Origin: Acidobacteriaceae bacterium | GTDB lineage: Bacteria; Acidobacteriota; Terriglobia; Terriglobales; Acidobacteriaceae | Direction of reading: 5' to 3' | NCBI GenBank assembly: GCA_003160215.1 | Contig: PLQW01000154.1 | Span: forward strand, 45,012-109,011 | DNA length: 64,000 nt | Part shown: positions 36,737 through 46,416 of the stretch, one piece after another | Layout: each line of letters starts with the position of its first letter | Numbering within the stretch: position 1 is the first letter of the stretch | Position numbers and translations under genes: made by a program | Notes under the pieces: generated by a model | Database searches by the model: none | What the model saw: only the letters and a program-made list of their open reading frames with translations | Told to the model about the DNA's origin: nothing

Positions 36737-37954
36737 ATGAGTCTTAGTCAGCTTGCCCGGTGCATCCGGGAGTCGGCGACTCTCAAGCTGAATGAAACCG
36801 CGGCCCTGCTGCGCGACAAAGGAGAGCCAATCATTCACCTGGGAGGCGGCGAACCCAAGAGTAAGGCCCCCATTGATGCAGTGATCAACTGCGCGGCACT
36901 GCTGAACACTGGAGAAATCCGGTACACGGCGCCCGATGGGATTCCTGCGTTGAAGAAAGCCATCATTCGCTATACCGAAGAGCACTACAAGAAGATTGCG
37001 TCGGCAGACAACGTGATTGTTTCGGGCGGCGCCAAGCAGGCACTGATGGTGCTGCTGCACGCCATCCTGGATCCCAAGGAAGAAGTGATTTTCCCGGCGC
37101 CCTACTGGGTCAGCTATCCGGAGATGGTGAAGCTCGCCGGCGGTGTTCCGGTGCCAGTGACCGCCGAGGACGGAACGTTTTTCCCAACGGTCAAAGAGAT
37201 CGCGGAGGCATGCGGTTCCTACACCAAAGCCATCGTTCTGAACAGCCCCAATAACCCTTCGGGTGCCATGTACTCCAAGGATTTCGTCCAGGAGATGGTC
37301 GAGTTTTGCGAGAAGCGGAGCATTTATCTCATCATGGACGACATCTACAACCGCTTAGTGTTCGACGGCAAGAACGCGCCCATCGCCTACGACTTCATGA
37401 AGGCGCCGCTCGAGCAATCGAAGCTGGTGGTGATCAACGGGGTATCCAAGATGTATGCCATGACCGGCTTCCGCATCGGTTGGGCGATCGCTAATAAACC
37501 GCTGATCGAGGCCATGGCGACCATCCAGTCGCAACAGACCTCCGGGCCTGCTTCCCCATCGCAGTGGGCAGCCGTGGGCGCGCTCAACGGTGTGCAATCG
37601 TCGGTCGAGAGCCTGCGGGTCACGCTGGAGAATAACCGGAACGTGATGATGGACCGCTTGAAAGCTTTCGACGGCGTCAAAGTTCACAAGCCGGACGGCA
37701 CCTTTTACTGCTTCCCGGATTTCAGCGCATACATGAAGGATTCGCAGAAGCTCTCCCATTTCCTGCTCGAGAAAGTACGCGTGGTCACGGTGCCGGGCAA
37801 GGAATTCGGCTTCGAGGGGCATCTGCGGCTGAGTTACTGCGGCACCATCCGCGATGTTACCGAGGGCGTAGATCGCATCAAGTGGGCGCTCGATCCGAAT
37901 TCGTCCAACGAACTCTACCTCGGCGACCGCAAACTTGTGAGGGATTGGCTATGA
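36737..37954 (+). CDS. Class I pyridoxal-phosphate aminotransferase (aspartate aminotransferase type)
   Basis: 405 residues from ATG at 36737; 65 codons upstream are open but unlike the family. IRYTAPDGIPALKKAI, SPNNPSGAMYS, MDDIYNRLVFDG and the PLP-Lys site in VINGVSKMYAMTGFRIGW are diagnostic for AspC/AspB of subgroup I-gamma. It moves amino groups between aspartate (or another amino acid) and 2-oxoglutarate. Its stop overlaps the start of pckA (ATGA), which links oxaloacetate made by transamination to PEP formation. Confidence 0.92.
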   Translation: MSLSQLARCIRESATLKLNETAALLRDKGEPIIHLGGGEPKSKAPIDAVINCAALLNTGEIRYTAPDGIPALKKAIIRYTEEHYKKIASADNVIVSGGAKQALMVLLHAILDPKEEVIFPAPYWVSYPEMVKLAGGVPVPVTAEDGTFFPTVKEIAEACGSYTKAIVLNSPNNPSGAMYSKDFVQEMVEFCEKRSIYLIMDDIYNRLVFDGKNAPIAYDFMKAPLEQSKLVVINGVSKMYAMTGFRIGWAIANKPLIEAMATIQSQQTSGPASPSQWAAVGALNGVQSSVESLRVTLENNRNVMMDRLKAFDGVKVHKPDGTFYCFPDFSAYMKDSQKLSHFLLEKVRVVTVPGKEFGFEGHLRLSYCGTIRDVTEGVDRIKWALDPNSSNELYLGDRKLVRDWL

Positions 37955-39612
37955 ACATCTACCTCGACGTGCAATCTCCCGCTGTAAAAGAGGCAGGGAC
38001 GCTGGCCAGTGCCTACGGCCTGGCAAACCACGGGCTGGTGAATCTGCGGCGTGCCTACTGGAATCTGCCCACGCCGGCGCTTTACGAGGAGAGTATTTTC
38101 CGTTCCGAGGGCAGTCTCTCGCACCTCGGACCACTGGTGGTGAACACCGGCAAACACACCGCCCGCGCCGCGGCCGACAAATTCGTGGTACGCGAGCAAT
38201 CCACCGAGGAGAAGATCTGGTGGGGCCAGTACAACCGGCCATGCACCAGCGAGAATTTCAGCGCGCTGCTGGCGCGCCTGCAGGGCTACTTGCAGGGGCG
38301 CGATGTTTTCGTGCAGGACTGCTTCGCTGGGGCCGACCCGGAGTACAGCCTCCCCATCCGCATCATTACGCAAAAGGCGTGGCACAGTTTGTTTGCGCGC
38401 ACCATGTTCCTGAAGATTCGGGGTCAAGACGCACTCCAGCGGCATATGCCCGAATTCACCGTAATAGCGGCGCCCTCGTTTCAGGCCTCGCCCATGGTGG
38501 ACGGCACGCGTACGGAAACCTTCATCGTTATTAATTTCCGGGAACGACTGGCCATCATCGGTGGCACCAGCTATGCCGGGGAAATCAAGAAGACCATCTT
38601 TACGGTGCTGAATTTCCTGTTGCCGCTGCAAGGCGTACTCTCCATGCACTGCTCGGCCAACGTCGGCGCCGATGGCGATGTCGCCATTTTCTTCGGGCTT
38701 TCGGGCACCGGCAAGACGACGCTTTCCGCCGACCCCAAGCGACACCTGATCGGCGACGACGAGCATGGCTGGAGCGACAACGGAGTGTTCAACTTCGAGG
38801 ATGGCTGCTATGCCAAGGTGATTCGTCTTTCGCCAGAGGCCGAGCCGCAGATTTATGCTTGTACGCGGCAGTTTGGGACCGTGCTGGAAAATGTCACCTT
38901 CGATGCGGTCTCGCGGCATTTGGACTTGAATGACTACACGGTGACGGAGAACACCCGGGCGGCTTATCCGCTTGCTTACATCGCGAATCACCTGCCGGAG
39001 AAGCGCGCAGGGCACCCGCAGAACGTTATTTTCCTCACCTGCGATGCCTCCGGTGTGATGCCACCCATCTCCAAGCTCAGCCCGGACCAGGCGATCTACC
39101 ATTTCATTTCCGGCTACACCAGCAAGATTGCCGGCACCGAGATCGGGCTTGGTGTGGAGCCCGAGATGACCTTCAGCACGTGCTTCGGTGGCCCGTTCAT
39201 GGTGCACCACCCGCTGGCCTATGCGGAGCTGCTGAAGAAAAAGATCCAAAAGCATGGCGCGCACGTGTGGCTGGTGAATACGGGCTGGACTGGCGGACCG
39301 TTTGGCGTTGGCAAGCGCATCAGCATCCATCACACCCGCGCGCTGCTCAGTGCCGCACTCAGTGGCTCACTGCTCAAGGTGGCGTACAAGAAAGATCCGG
39401 TTTTTGGCTTCGATGTGCCACTTCAATGCGAGGGAGTGCCGTCGCAGATCCTAGATCCGGCGAATACCTGGCCGAGCCGGGACCAGTATTTTGACAAGTA
39501 CGATGCGCTGGCGGCCCGCTTCATCGAAAACTTCAAGCTGATGATGGCCGAGTGCCCGGAGCACATACTCCAGGCCGGGCCGAAGCGTCTCACGACAGGG
39601 TTGGTTCGCTGA
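37951..39612 (+). CDS. pckA: Phosphoenolpyruvate carboxykinase (ATP)
   Basis: 553 residues from ATG at 37951. [14 protein letters not shown] (about 249-262) is the P-loop, [21 protein letters not shown]-like text the metal site, and [17 protein letters not shown] the adenine site. It converts oxaloacetate and ATP to PEP and CO2 in gluconeogenesis. The N-terminus ([15 protein letters not shown]) is slightly longer than in E. coli PckA. Translation is coupled to the aminotransferase by the 4-bp overlap; a frame open to 37882 is an overlap with that gene. Confidence 0.95.
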   Translation: [553 protein letters not shown]

Positions 39613-39702
39613 GCGCAGACCCATGCGGTGGGGGCTCCGCAGCCGCCACCGCAGACGTCCGCTGCGGTCCGCAAAAAGTCCATCCGAGATCGGAGGCCCG
39701 CC

Positions 39703-40050
39703 ATGAAGTTCGAGCAGTTATCATTTGGGCAAATTCGGATCGATGGCGTTGACTACGGCCATGACATCGTGATCGACCGAGGAGAGATTCGCAAGCGCAA
39801 GAAGAAACCATCCAAGAAGTTTCGGGACAGTTTCGGTCACACGCCGCTCTCTCTGGAAGAGGAGATACCGTGGAAATGCCGCCGCTTGGTGGTCGGCACG
39901 GGCACGGGAGCACTGCCAGTCATGGATGAGGTTAGACATGAGGCTGAGCGGCGCAAAGTTGAATTGATCATCCTCTCAACGGAAGAAGCCATGGATCTCT
40001 TGAAGCGGCGCGCAGAAAGCACCAATGCCATTCTCCATGTGACCTGTTGA
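39703..40050 (+). CDS. Mth938-domain protein
   Basis: 115 residues from ATG at 39703, with CGGAGG 6 nt upstream. The sequence FEQLSFGQIRIDGVDYGHDI, WKCRRLVVGTGTGALPVMDEV and EAMDLLKRRAESTNAILHVT is that of the Mth938/DUF498 family (AAMDC relatives), small beta-alpha proteins with a conserved GTG loop and no known reaction. It follows pckA after 90 bp on the same strand. A broken copy of its 3' half exists at 29583-29708. Confidence 0.85.
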   Translation: MKFEQLSFGQIRIDGVDYGHDIVIDRGEIRKRKKKPSKKFRDSFGHTPLSLEEEIPWKCRRLVVGTGTGALPVMDEVRHEAERRKVELIILSTEEAMDLLKRRAESTNAILHVTC

Positions 40051-40117
40051 GCATTAGATCCGCCCGACCCCGAGCCAGGCCTCACCAGCACCCTGCGCCG
40101 ATGGCAATTTCATGTGC

Positions 40118-40429
40118 TTAAAACCTAAGAACAATCCCCAGCACACGTCGTAGAACGAACGTCTTCGATCGAGAAGCTGGGATCACCGCTTCGGCGAGCT
40201 GTACTTCTACGAAATGCCCACTCTTGTGCCAAGTCGACGATTTGCTTCGCATTAAGGTGCGGTTGCGATAGGCGCGCCAATTCGACGGTCTTAGCTTGCC
40301 TTCATCACACAAAGCTGCGACTTCCATCACCGCGCATTCGACTTCAACGAAGCTATTATCCGTAAGGTTTTGTCTGCCCAAGATCCGATGCAGCGCAGCA
40401 CGGGTTCTTAGGGTGCGCTCTGTACTCAT
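40118..40429 (-). CDS. Doubtful small reading frame
   Basis: 103 codons, beginning MSTERTLRTRAALHRI and ending in a basic, hydrophobic tail. There is no ribosome site and no recognised family. Base composition is less GC-rich than in the neighbours. It fills most of the gap between the Mth938 gene and the sulfatase; I see nothing else there apart from the upstream region of the sulfatase. Confidence 0.22.
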   Translation of the reverse strand: MSTERTLRTRAALHRILGRQNLTDNSFVEVECAVMEVAALCDEGKLRPSNWRAYRNRTLMRSKSSTWHKSGHFVEVQLAEAVIPASRSKTFVLRRVLGIVLRF

Positions 40430-40525
40430 TCAACACGCACGGCTGACGGGTCCCACCTGCTCCGGGTGCATGAGCAAGTCGATGTTGTCGTCAACATTCA
40501 CCTTGCGAACATCAATGAGGAAATC

Positions 40526-42289
40526 ATGAAAACACTGAGAGAACGATTCGCTCGCCGGCGCCTTGAGGCCGCAGTCGCGATGTTCGCAGCCGCATCCTCG
40601 TGCGCCGGATTGGCCCAGAACATCCGCGGCTCGGCCACCGGGCCGACCACGGCTCCGGGCTTCGACCATCCCGGACAGTACCTGCACCTGCAGGACGTGA
40701 AGCCTGCCGACAACATGTATCCGGTTATCCTGCATCCGGAGCAGGACGCGGAAGCGCGGCAGAAGCTCGCGGCTTTGGAGAAGAAGACGGGCAAGAAACC
40801 AAACATCCTCATCTTTTTGATGGACGACGTGGGCTGGATGGATCCGGGATTCAACGGCGGCGGCGAGGCCGTGGGCAATGCGACACCGGTGATGGACAGG
40901 CTGGCCAATGCGGGCCTGATCTTCACTTCCGCCTACTCGACCCCGTCCTGCTCGCCCAGCCGCGCCACCATCATGACCGGACAAAACCCTCTGCACCATG
41001 GCATTCTGCGGCCAGCAATGTACGGCGAAGCTGGCGGGCTTGACGGCGCAACTACCATTGCGACGCTACTCAAGAGACAAGGCTACGTAACCCAGGGTGT
41101 CGGTAAATGGCACGTGGGCGAGAACCAGGCCTCGCTGCCGCAAAACGTTGGCTTCGACGATTACGTCGGCTTCCTCGGTGTTTCGGACATGTACACCGAG
41201 TGGCGCGACGAGTATTTCAATCCCGAAATCGCCCTGTCGCCCGCGCGCTTCGCCATGATGGAGAAGGACCACTTCAGCCACAACGAAGTCCACTGCACTC
41301 CTGCTAACAAAACCAACTGCGAGGACGGCCGCCTCATTGACCTCACCTACCTTAAAGACCTGGATAAGCACTGGCTCGATACCAGCCTAGCCTTCCTTGA
41401 CAAGATGAAGGGCAGCAAGCAACCGTTCTTCCTCTATCACGCCACGCGCGGCTGCCATTTTGATAACTATCCTTCGGACGAATGGGCGGGCAAGTCCATG
41501 TCGCGCACCTCTTACGGCGACTGCATGGTGCAGATGGATTATGTACTGGGGCAGATCTATGACAAGTTGCAGCAAATCGGCGAATTGGAGAATACGCTGA
41601 TCATTCTCAGCTCCGACAACGGGCCGGAGTGCGAGATCCCCCCGCATGCCCGCACGCCGTTCCGCGGCTGCAAGGGTTCGAGCTGGGAAGGCGGCGTGCG
41701 TGTACCCACCTTCGCCTACTGGAAAGGCATGATCCATCCGCGCCGCGACGATGGGTTGTTCGATTTCGCCGACGTTATGCCGACAGCACTGTCGCTGGCG
41801 GGTGTTCCCGGCGCCAATCTGGCCGGTCTGTTCCCCAAGACCACTTACATTGACGGGGTGGACCAGGCCTCATGGCTGGTAGCGAACGATGGCCACTCGG
41901 CCCGCCGCAGCCGTCCCTACACCTTGAACCAGTACTTCGCCGCCATGCGCATCGATGAGTTCAAGTACGTCTGGACCGGCGAGATAGAGAATGGAGTCGT
42001 ACAGAAAGGCGACTGGGGCGGTTTCAGCGGTCTGATTTTCGTGGACTCGGGTGGCGCGATCATGTTCAACCTGTACACTGATCCGAAGGAAGACGTCAAC
42101 ATCGGTATACGCCATATTCCTGCGATGACTCCTGTTGGGGCGGCCGCAGCCTGGTACATGGAGGAACTGATGAAGTATCCGCCGCAGTTCAAGATCGGAT
42201 TCCTGTCCAATAGTCCGGCGTTGTATGAGCTGGCACCAATGCTCAAAAAGATGGCGCCGAAGAACGGGACTGGCACGCCCAAAAACTAA
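40526..42289 (+). CDS. Cys-type arylsulfatase, exported
   Basis: 587 residues from ATG at 40526 (GAGGA ribosome site). An N-terminal basic-hydrophobic segment to about residue 31 looks like a signal peptide. The sulfatase signature SCSPSRATIMTG has Cys142, which must be turned into formylglycine. ILIFLMDDVGWMD contributes the metal Asp pair, GKWHVGE the Lys/His, and LSSDNGPE the second metal pair. It hydrolyses sulfate esters; a long C-terminal domain carries TLNQYFAAMRIDEFKYVW. The next gene encodes the maturase that makes formylglycine. Confidence 0.93.
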   Translation: MKTLRERFARRRLEAAVAMFAAASSCAGLAQNIRGSATGPTTAPGFDHPGQYLHLQDVKPADNMYPVILHPEQDAEARQKLAALEKKTGKKPNILIFLMDDVGWMDPGFNGGGEAVGNATPVMDRLANAGLIFTSAYSTPSCSPSRATIMTGQNPLHHGILRPAMYGEAGGLDGATTIATLLKRQGYVTQGVGKWHVGENQASLPQNVGFDDYVGFLGVSDMYTEWRDEYFNPEIALSPARFAMMEKDHFSHNEVHCTPANKTNCEDGRLIDLTYLKDLDKHWLDTSLAFLDKMKGSKQPFFLYHATRGCHFDNYPSDEWAGKSMSRTSYGDCMVQMDYVLGQIYDKLQQIGELENTLIILSSDNGPECEIPPHARTPFRGCKGSSWEGGVRVPTFAYWKGMIHPRRDDGLFDFADVMPTALSLAGVPGANLAGLFPKTTYIDGVDQASWLVANDGHSARRSRPYTLNQYFAAMRIDEFKYVWTGEIENGVVQKGDWGGFSGLIFVDSGGAIMFNLYTDPKEDVNIGIRHIPAMTPVGAAAAWYMEELMKYPPQFKIGFLSNSPALYELAPMLKKMAPKNGTGTPKN

Positions 42290-42300
42290 ATGGAAAAAGC

Positions 42301-42330
42301 ATGGGGCCGCCGCAACGCGGCCCCATTTCC
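42301..42330 (+). terminator. Hairpin between sulfatase and maturase genes
   Basis: A perfect 10-bp stem ATGGGGCCGC/GCGGCCCCAT with a 6-nt loop, followed by TTTCC. It starts 12 bp after the sulfatase stop; it may only partly stop transcription, since the maturase follows on the same strand. Confidence 0.7.
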
Positions 42331-42413
42331 TAGACGGGCTAGTTCGCAATCTTTGTTCGGCTGAGTAGCAGCCCATCGAAGGAAAACACAATAGAGCAGA
42401 GGACGCCGCTGGC

Positions 42414-43691
42414 ATGAAAAACTATGTACCGGCTTCGGATTTGTCGCCGTGGCCCGCGCCACCGGGTGGAGCACGCGCCTACCACGCGATGATTAAGCCC
42501 ATCGGGGCCATCTGTAACCTGGACTGCACCTATTGCTATTACCTGCACAAGAAGGAGTTGCTGGGAAGCGATAGTAAGTTTCGCATCTCCGACCAGATCC
42601 TCGAAGCGCACATCAAGCAGTACACCGAAGGGCAGGACCGGGACGAGGTTGTCTTTTCCTGGCAAGGCGGCGAGCCGACCCTGCTCGGCTTGGACTTCTT
42701 CCGCAGGGTGGTCGAGCTCGAGCAGAAGTACAAGAAGCCAAGCCAGCGCATCGAAAACGATCTGCAAACCAATGGCACGCTGCTGAACGATGAATGGGGT
42801 ACTTTCCTCAAGCAGCATGGCTTCCTGGTCGGCCTCAGTATCGACGGTCCCAAGGAACTGCACGACATATATCGCATTGCCAACGACGGTAACCCGACCT
42901 TCGACAAGGTCTTCGCCGCCGCACAGATGCTGCAGCGGCATGGCGTGCCGTTCAACTCTCTGACGGTTATCAACCGCCATAACGCCAGGCGGCCGCTCGA
43001 TGTCTATCGCTTCCTGAAAAACGAAATACGTCCGCGGCAGATGCAGTTCATCCCGTGCGTCGAGCCCAAGGTCTTCCGCAATTTTGCGCCGCACAAGTGG
43101 GACCGGGCCACGCTGCCGATCTACGACTCGCCCGGCGCGCATCCCGAAAATCCGGACTCCGTCGTCACCGACTGGTCCGTCGATCCTGACGATTGGGGCT
43201 ACTTCCTCTGCAAGGTCTGGGATGACTGGTACCGCCGCGACATCGGCAAGGCCTTCGTCAACCTGTTTGAGACGGCGGTGGCGCAGTGGGTGGGTCAGGA
43301 GTCGCAGCTCTGCATCTATCACGAGTTCTGCGGCAAAGGCATGGCGCTGGAGCACGACGGCAGCCTCTACTCCTGCGACCACTACGTGTATCCCGAATAC
43401 AAACTGGGCAACATCTTGCAGACTTCCAGCTCGCGGATGGCTTTCTCGGAAGAGCAGAAGGCCTTCGGCTTCGCCAAGTTCAATACCCTCCCACAGCGCT
43501 GCCGCGAGTGCCATTACCTGTTTGCGTGCAATGGCGAGTGTCCGAAGAACCGGCTGATTCGAACTCCGGACGGTCAAGCCGGCCTGAACTACCTATGCAG
43601 CGGGTTGGGCAAGTTTTGGCGACACATCGATCGCGATGTACAGGATATCTGCCGCCGCATCGCACGCGGCGAGCTGCTCCGGCCGAAATAG
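42414..43691 (+). CDS. Anaerobic sulfatase-maturating enzyme (radical SAM, SPASM)
   Basis: 425 residues. CNLDCTYCYY (Cys34, 38, 41) is the radical-SAM cluster motif, SWQGGEPTLLG the GGEP motif, and SIDGPKELHD is typical of anSME. The SPASM Cys follow: CIYHEFCGKGMALEHDG with SCDHYVYP, and CRECHYLFACNGECPKNR, giving two auxiliary clusters. It oxidises the active-site Cys or Ser of sulfatases to formylglycine using S-adenosylmethionine. Placed 124 bp downstream of the Cys-type sulfatase, its obvious substrate. No aerobic FGE is seen in the window. Confidence 0.95.
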   Translation: MKNYVPASDLSPWPAPPGGARAYHAMIKPIGAICNLDCTYCYYLHKKELLGSDSKFRISDQILEAHIKQYTEGQDRDEVVFSWQGGEPTLLGLDFFRRVVELEQKYKKPSQRIENDLQTNGTLLNDEWGTFLKQHGFLVGLSIDGPKELHDIYRIANDGNPTFDKVFAAAQMLQRHGVPFNSLTVINRHNARRPLDVYRFLKNEIRPRQMQFIPCVEPKVFRNFAPHKWDRATLPIYDSPGAHPENPDSVVTDWSVDPDDWGYFLCKVWDDWYRRDIGKAFVNLFETAVAQWVGQESQLCIYHEFCGKGMALEHDGSLYSCDHYVYPEYKLGNILQTSSSRMAFSEEQKAFGFAKFNTLPQRCRECHYLFACNGECPKNRLIRTPDGQAGLNYLCSGLGKFWRHIDRDVQDICRRIARGELLRPK

Positions 43692-43714
43692 GAATGACAT
43701 TCGCATCGCACCGC

Positions 43715-46240
43715 TCACTGCGGCGCGGTCAGCACGGTTTGGTAGGGATCGAGCACTAACTGCTTCACCTCCGCGGGAGCGGAGATGCTGAAGTGCGACT
43801 CTTCGCCTTCAGCGAAGACGCGGCCCAGATAGATCTGTTGCTCTCCCGTCACGCCGTAGACCGGAACGCTGGTCACCAGGTCCGGTGGCGCCAATTTCTG
43901 CCGGATGACTCCGCTGACCTTCATCGCCCCGGCGCCGCGCGCCATCTTTACCTCGGCAACATCGAGTTGCGGGAATGCGGTGCCGTTCACCCATCCATCG
44001 AAAAACCAGTCCAGCGACTTGCGGTCCTCAAACCACAATGCGGGTGGCAGTACTGCTTCGATGGCCTGCTGGAAATCGGTGTTAGTGATCTCTTTCTCCT
44101 GATAGCGGTCCACGATGTTGCGCAACAGGGCAAGAAAAGCCGTGTCGTCGCCATCAGGTTTTTCCGGGGTCCGGGATGCGTCGCGCAACATGCACCGCAG
44201 CATGTGAATGAGCCAGGTGCCGCGGCTATAGGTAATGATTTCGTATCCATTGGGGAAGTGCGATGAGGAAAGACGGACGCCCAGGGTCACCGGACCTGCT
44301 TCTACGTTGGGCCGGCCCTCCTTCGATTTGGACGCCAACCAGTTTCGATAGGTTTGCAGCATCAGCTTCGCGTCCGCGGGGCGGGTGCGTTCCAGCAGCA
44401 TCAGCGAACAGTAATTTGCCAGTCCTTCCATCAACCACTGCTCGTGATAGCTGGCCCACGATACTTTATCTCCAAACCACTGGTGGGCAAGTTCATGCGG
44501 CATCATGACATCCCCGTAGATGATCTGGTCGGCTGGCGGAAGCTCTAAGGCTTCGCGCTGCTCCGGGCTCAGATAGACGTAACTGGAAAGGAAAACCAGT
44601 CCCGGCCATCCCTGGCTGTCGGTACTGGGATTTTCGGCCAGCGCGAGCGTGCTGAAGGGATAAGCGCCCAGCGTCTGCGAAAGTGCGGTCAGTGTTTCCG
44701 CCGCGCTGTCGGCAAGCAATTGGCCTCGGCTCGCAGCGCTGGGGAACGGCTCCGGCTTCATCCCCGAGGTCCCCGAGGCCAGCAGCGATTCGGGCCCCGG
44801 CGAGGTAGCGACTACGCCGGGAGGCATGATTTTGATTACGCCACCGCGCGCAGAGTAGGCGTCCACTTCGACATCGCCAGACTTCGCTACACTGCGAACG
44901 TAGACGCCCAAGTTGAATCCGGCGATAGGAATAGGTTTCTCCGTGACCCAATGGGCCAGGAAGTCGCTACCCTGTCGCTGCAGCGAAACCAGTTTCCCGG
45001 TAGCCACTACCGTCCAGGGTTCAGGAAAGCGGAAGGTGACATCGTAATTGGTCATGGCGATGCCGCGGTTGGGATACCAAGTCCCGCGTGCACCCGCGTA
45101 GAGCAGTCCGCCGCCCGCATCCGATAGCACCGAGCCGGCATAGCTGAAGCGCAGGGGAAAATGCGCTCCCGCCTGTAACGGCTGGGGAAAGACGACCGCG
45201 ACAATATCGTTGCCACGCCGCGACATCTCGCTGCCTTCCACGGCTTCGTTCTGGATGTACTCCAACGGCTGGCCGTCGGCGTCGACCTGCTTCAGTTGCA
45301 GGTAGCGGGACAGTTCGAAAAGCACAAGGCGCGCGCCGCCTTGTTTCACGTCCACATCGAGCGTTGCCTCCGCCGCCAGGTCCCGAGGCGGGTCGAGCTT
45401 TCCGGTGATCGTGTACTTGTTGACGGTCAGGACGTCCCGCGTCCACGCCGGGCCGTTGGGTCCTTCGAAGCGGGTATTGGAAAGCGGGGTCTTGCGCAGC
45501 GACCGCATGGGGAAACTCATCCACAGGTCGTAATAGGTCTGCTGGTTTTGTGTGGAAGCATTGCCCACCACGATTTGCTCTGGACTGAGGGAGTCGAAAT
45601 AGACGTCGAACACACCGTAGTGTTCGCCCAATATGCGAGCATGCAGCAAACGATCGCCCAAGGAAGCTGCTTCGCTAGCCGCTGGCATGGGCAGCGCACC
45701 GGTGAACGAAATGCACAGCCGCATGGCGTCGATCTGCGCGAGCGCGCGTGCCGTGGCATCAGCGTGGGTGAAGAATGCTGCGGCATCGGCCGGCGGGCGC
45801 AGATACGGCTCCAGGTCCTTCGCCGTGTTGTCGTTGAAGCGCAGATACGCCGACGCGAATTTCTCTTCCAGCACGCCGGCGCCGATGAAGCGGCCGAGTG
45901 ACGCCCGCTCCATGCGGTCCGGAGGACGCACCAGCACCTCGCCTTCCCCTTCAAAGTAGGCACCCGTCACTTTGCCATCGACCGACTGGGTAAACGCGAT
46001 GGTGCCGTCGTTCAGCCAGATGTGAACATCCTCGCGATTGATCTCCGCCTCGCGGATCTGGAACACCCGTTGGGGATCGAGTCCTACGTTGCGTAGCGCG
46101 CGATACAACGGCAAGACCGGTCCGGAGGTCAGCGGAATCGATTGCGCCTGTACCGCCGCGCCCAGTGTGCCCAGAGATATGCCCAGGAGAAGGAGAGCGC
46201 GGGCCTTCGAACCAACCACCAGTTTGAAGTGCAGCGTCAT
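43715..46240 (-). CDS. M1 family zinc aminopeptidase, exported
   Basis: 841 residues. A signal peptide ends at about AAVQAQ (residue 33). The first 250 residues are not part of the standard family. The M1 domain follows: HELAHQWFG (His582, Glu583, His586) and WLMEGLANY with the third zinc ligand Glu. The usual GAMEN motif is not recognisable; the text at that place is WPGLVFLSSYVY, so exopeptidase specificity may differ. A C-terminal helical part precedes a beta domain (VSGVIRQKLAPPD). It probably trims peptides in the periplasm. The gene is convergent with the maturase. Confidence 0.9.
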   Translation of the reverse strand: MTLHFKLVVGSKARALLLLGISLGTLGAAVQAQSIPLTSGPVLPLYRALRNVGLDPQRVFQIREAEINREDVHIWLNDGTIAFTQSVDGKVTGAYFEGEGEVLVRPPDRMERASLGRFIGAGVLEEKFASAYLRFNDNTAKDLEPYLRPPADAAAFFTHADATARALAQIDAMRLCISFTGALPMPAASEAASLGDRLLHARILGEHYGVFDVYFDSLSPEQIVVGNASTQNQQTYYDLWMSFPMRSLRKTPLSNTRFEGPNGPAWTRDVLTVNKYTITGKLDPPRDLAAEATLDVDVKQGGARLVLFELSRYLQLKQVDADGQPLEYIQNEAVEGSEMSRRGNDIVAVVFPQPLQAGAHFPLRFSYAGSVLSDAGGGLLYAGARGTWYPNRGIAMTNYDVTFRFPEPWTVVATGKLVSLQRQGSDFLAHWVTEKPIPIAGFNLGVYVRSVAKSGDVEVDAYSARGGVIKIMPPGVVATSPGPESLLASGTSGMKPEPFPSAASRGQLLADSAAETLTALSQTLGAYPFSTLALAENPSTDSQGWPGLVFLSSYVYLSPEQREALELPPADQIIYGDVMMPHELAHQWFGDKVSWASYHEQWLMEGLANYCSLMLLERTRPADAKLMLQTYRNWLASKSKEGRPNVEAGPVTLGVRLSSSHFPNGYEIITYSRGTWLIHMLRCMLRDASRTPEKPDGDDTAFLALLRNIVDRYQEKEITNTDFQQAIEAVLPPALWFEDRKSLDWFFDGWVNGTAFPQLDVAEVKMARGAGAMKVSGVIRQKLAPPDLVTSVPVYGVTGEQQIYLGRVFAEGEESHFSISAPAEVKQLVLDPYQTVLTAPQ

Positions 46241-46349
46241 GAGTGCTTAATCAAGGATGCTACGGGAGGCGGGTGCTTGTCATCTCGCGGCAGGATGCTT
46301 TTTCGCCGTTTCAGTGAGACAAGGAAATACGTAGACTACGTGATGCGAA

Positions 46350-46385
46350 GAGGGCAGGTGAGCTTTCAGGCTTCCACCTGCCCTC
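46350..46385 (-). terminator. Hairpin after the frameshifted repeat gene
   Basis: Arms GAGGGCAGGTG and CACCTGCCCTC form a perfect 11-bp stem with a 14-nt loop, 32 bp after the stop at 46417. There is no T-run, so intrinsic termination is only likely. Confidence 0.45.
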
Positions 46386-46416
46386 GTGAACGATCCAACC
46401 GAACCAGGGCCGCCCA

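Noticed and set aside
37915-39333. 472-codon minus-strand open frame
   Set aside because: Antisense to the end of the aminotransferase gene and pckA; no family and no ribosome site.
42339-43577. 412-codon minus-strand open frame
   Set aside because: Antisense to the sulfatase maturase, whose motifs are all present.
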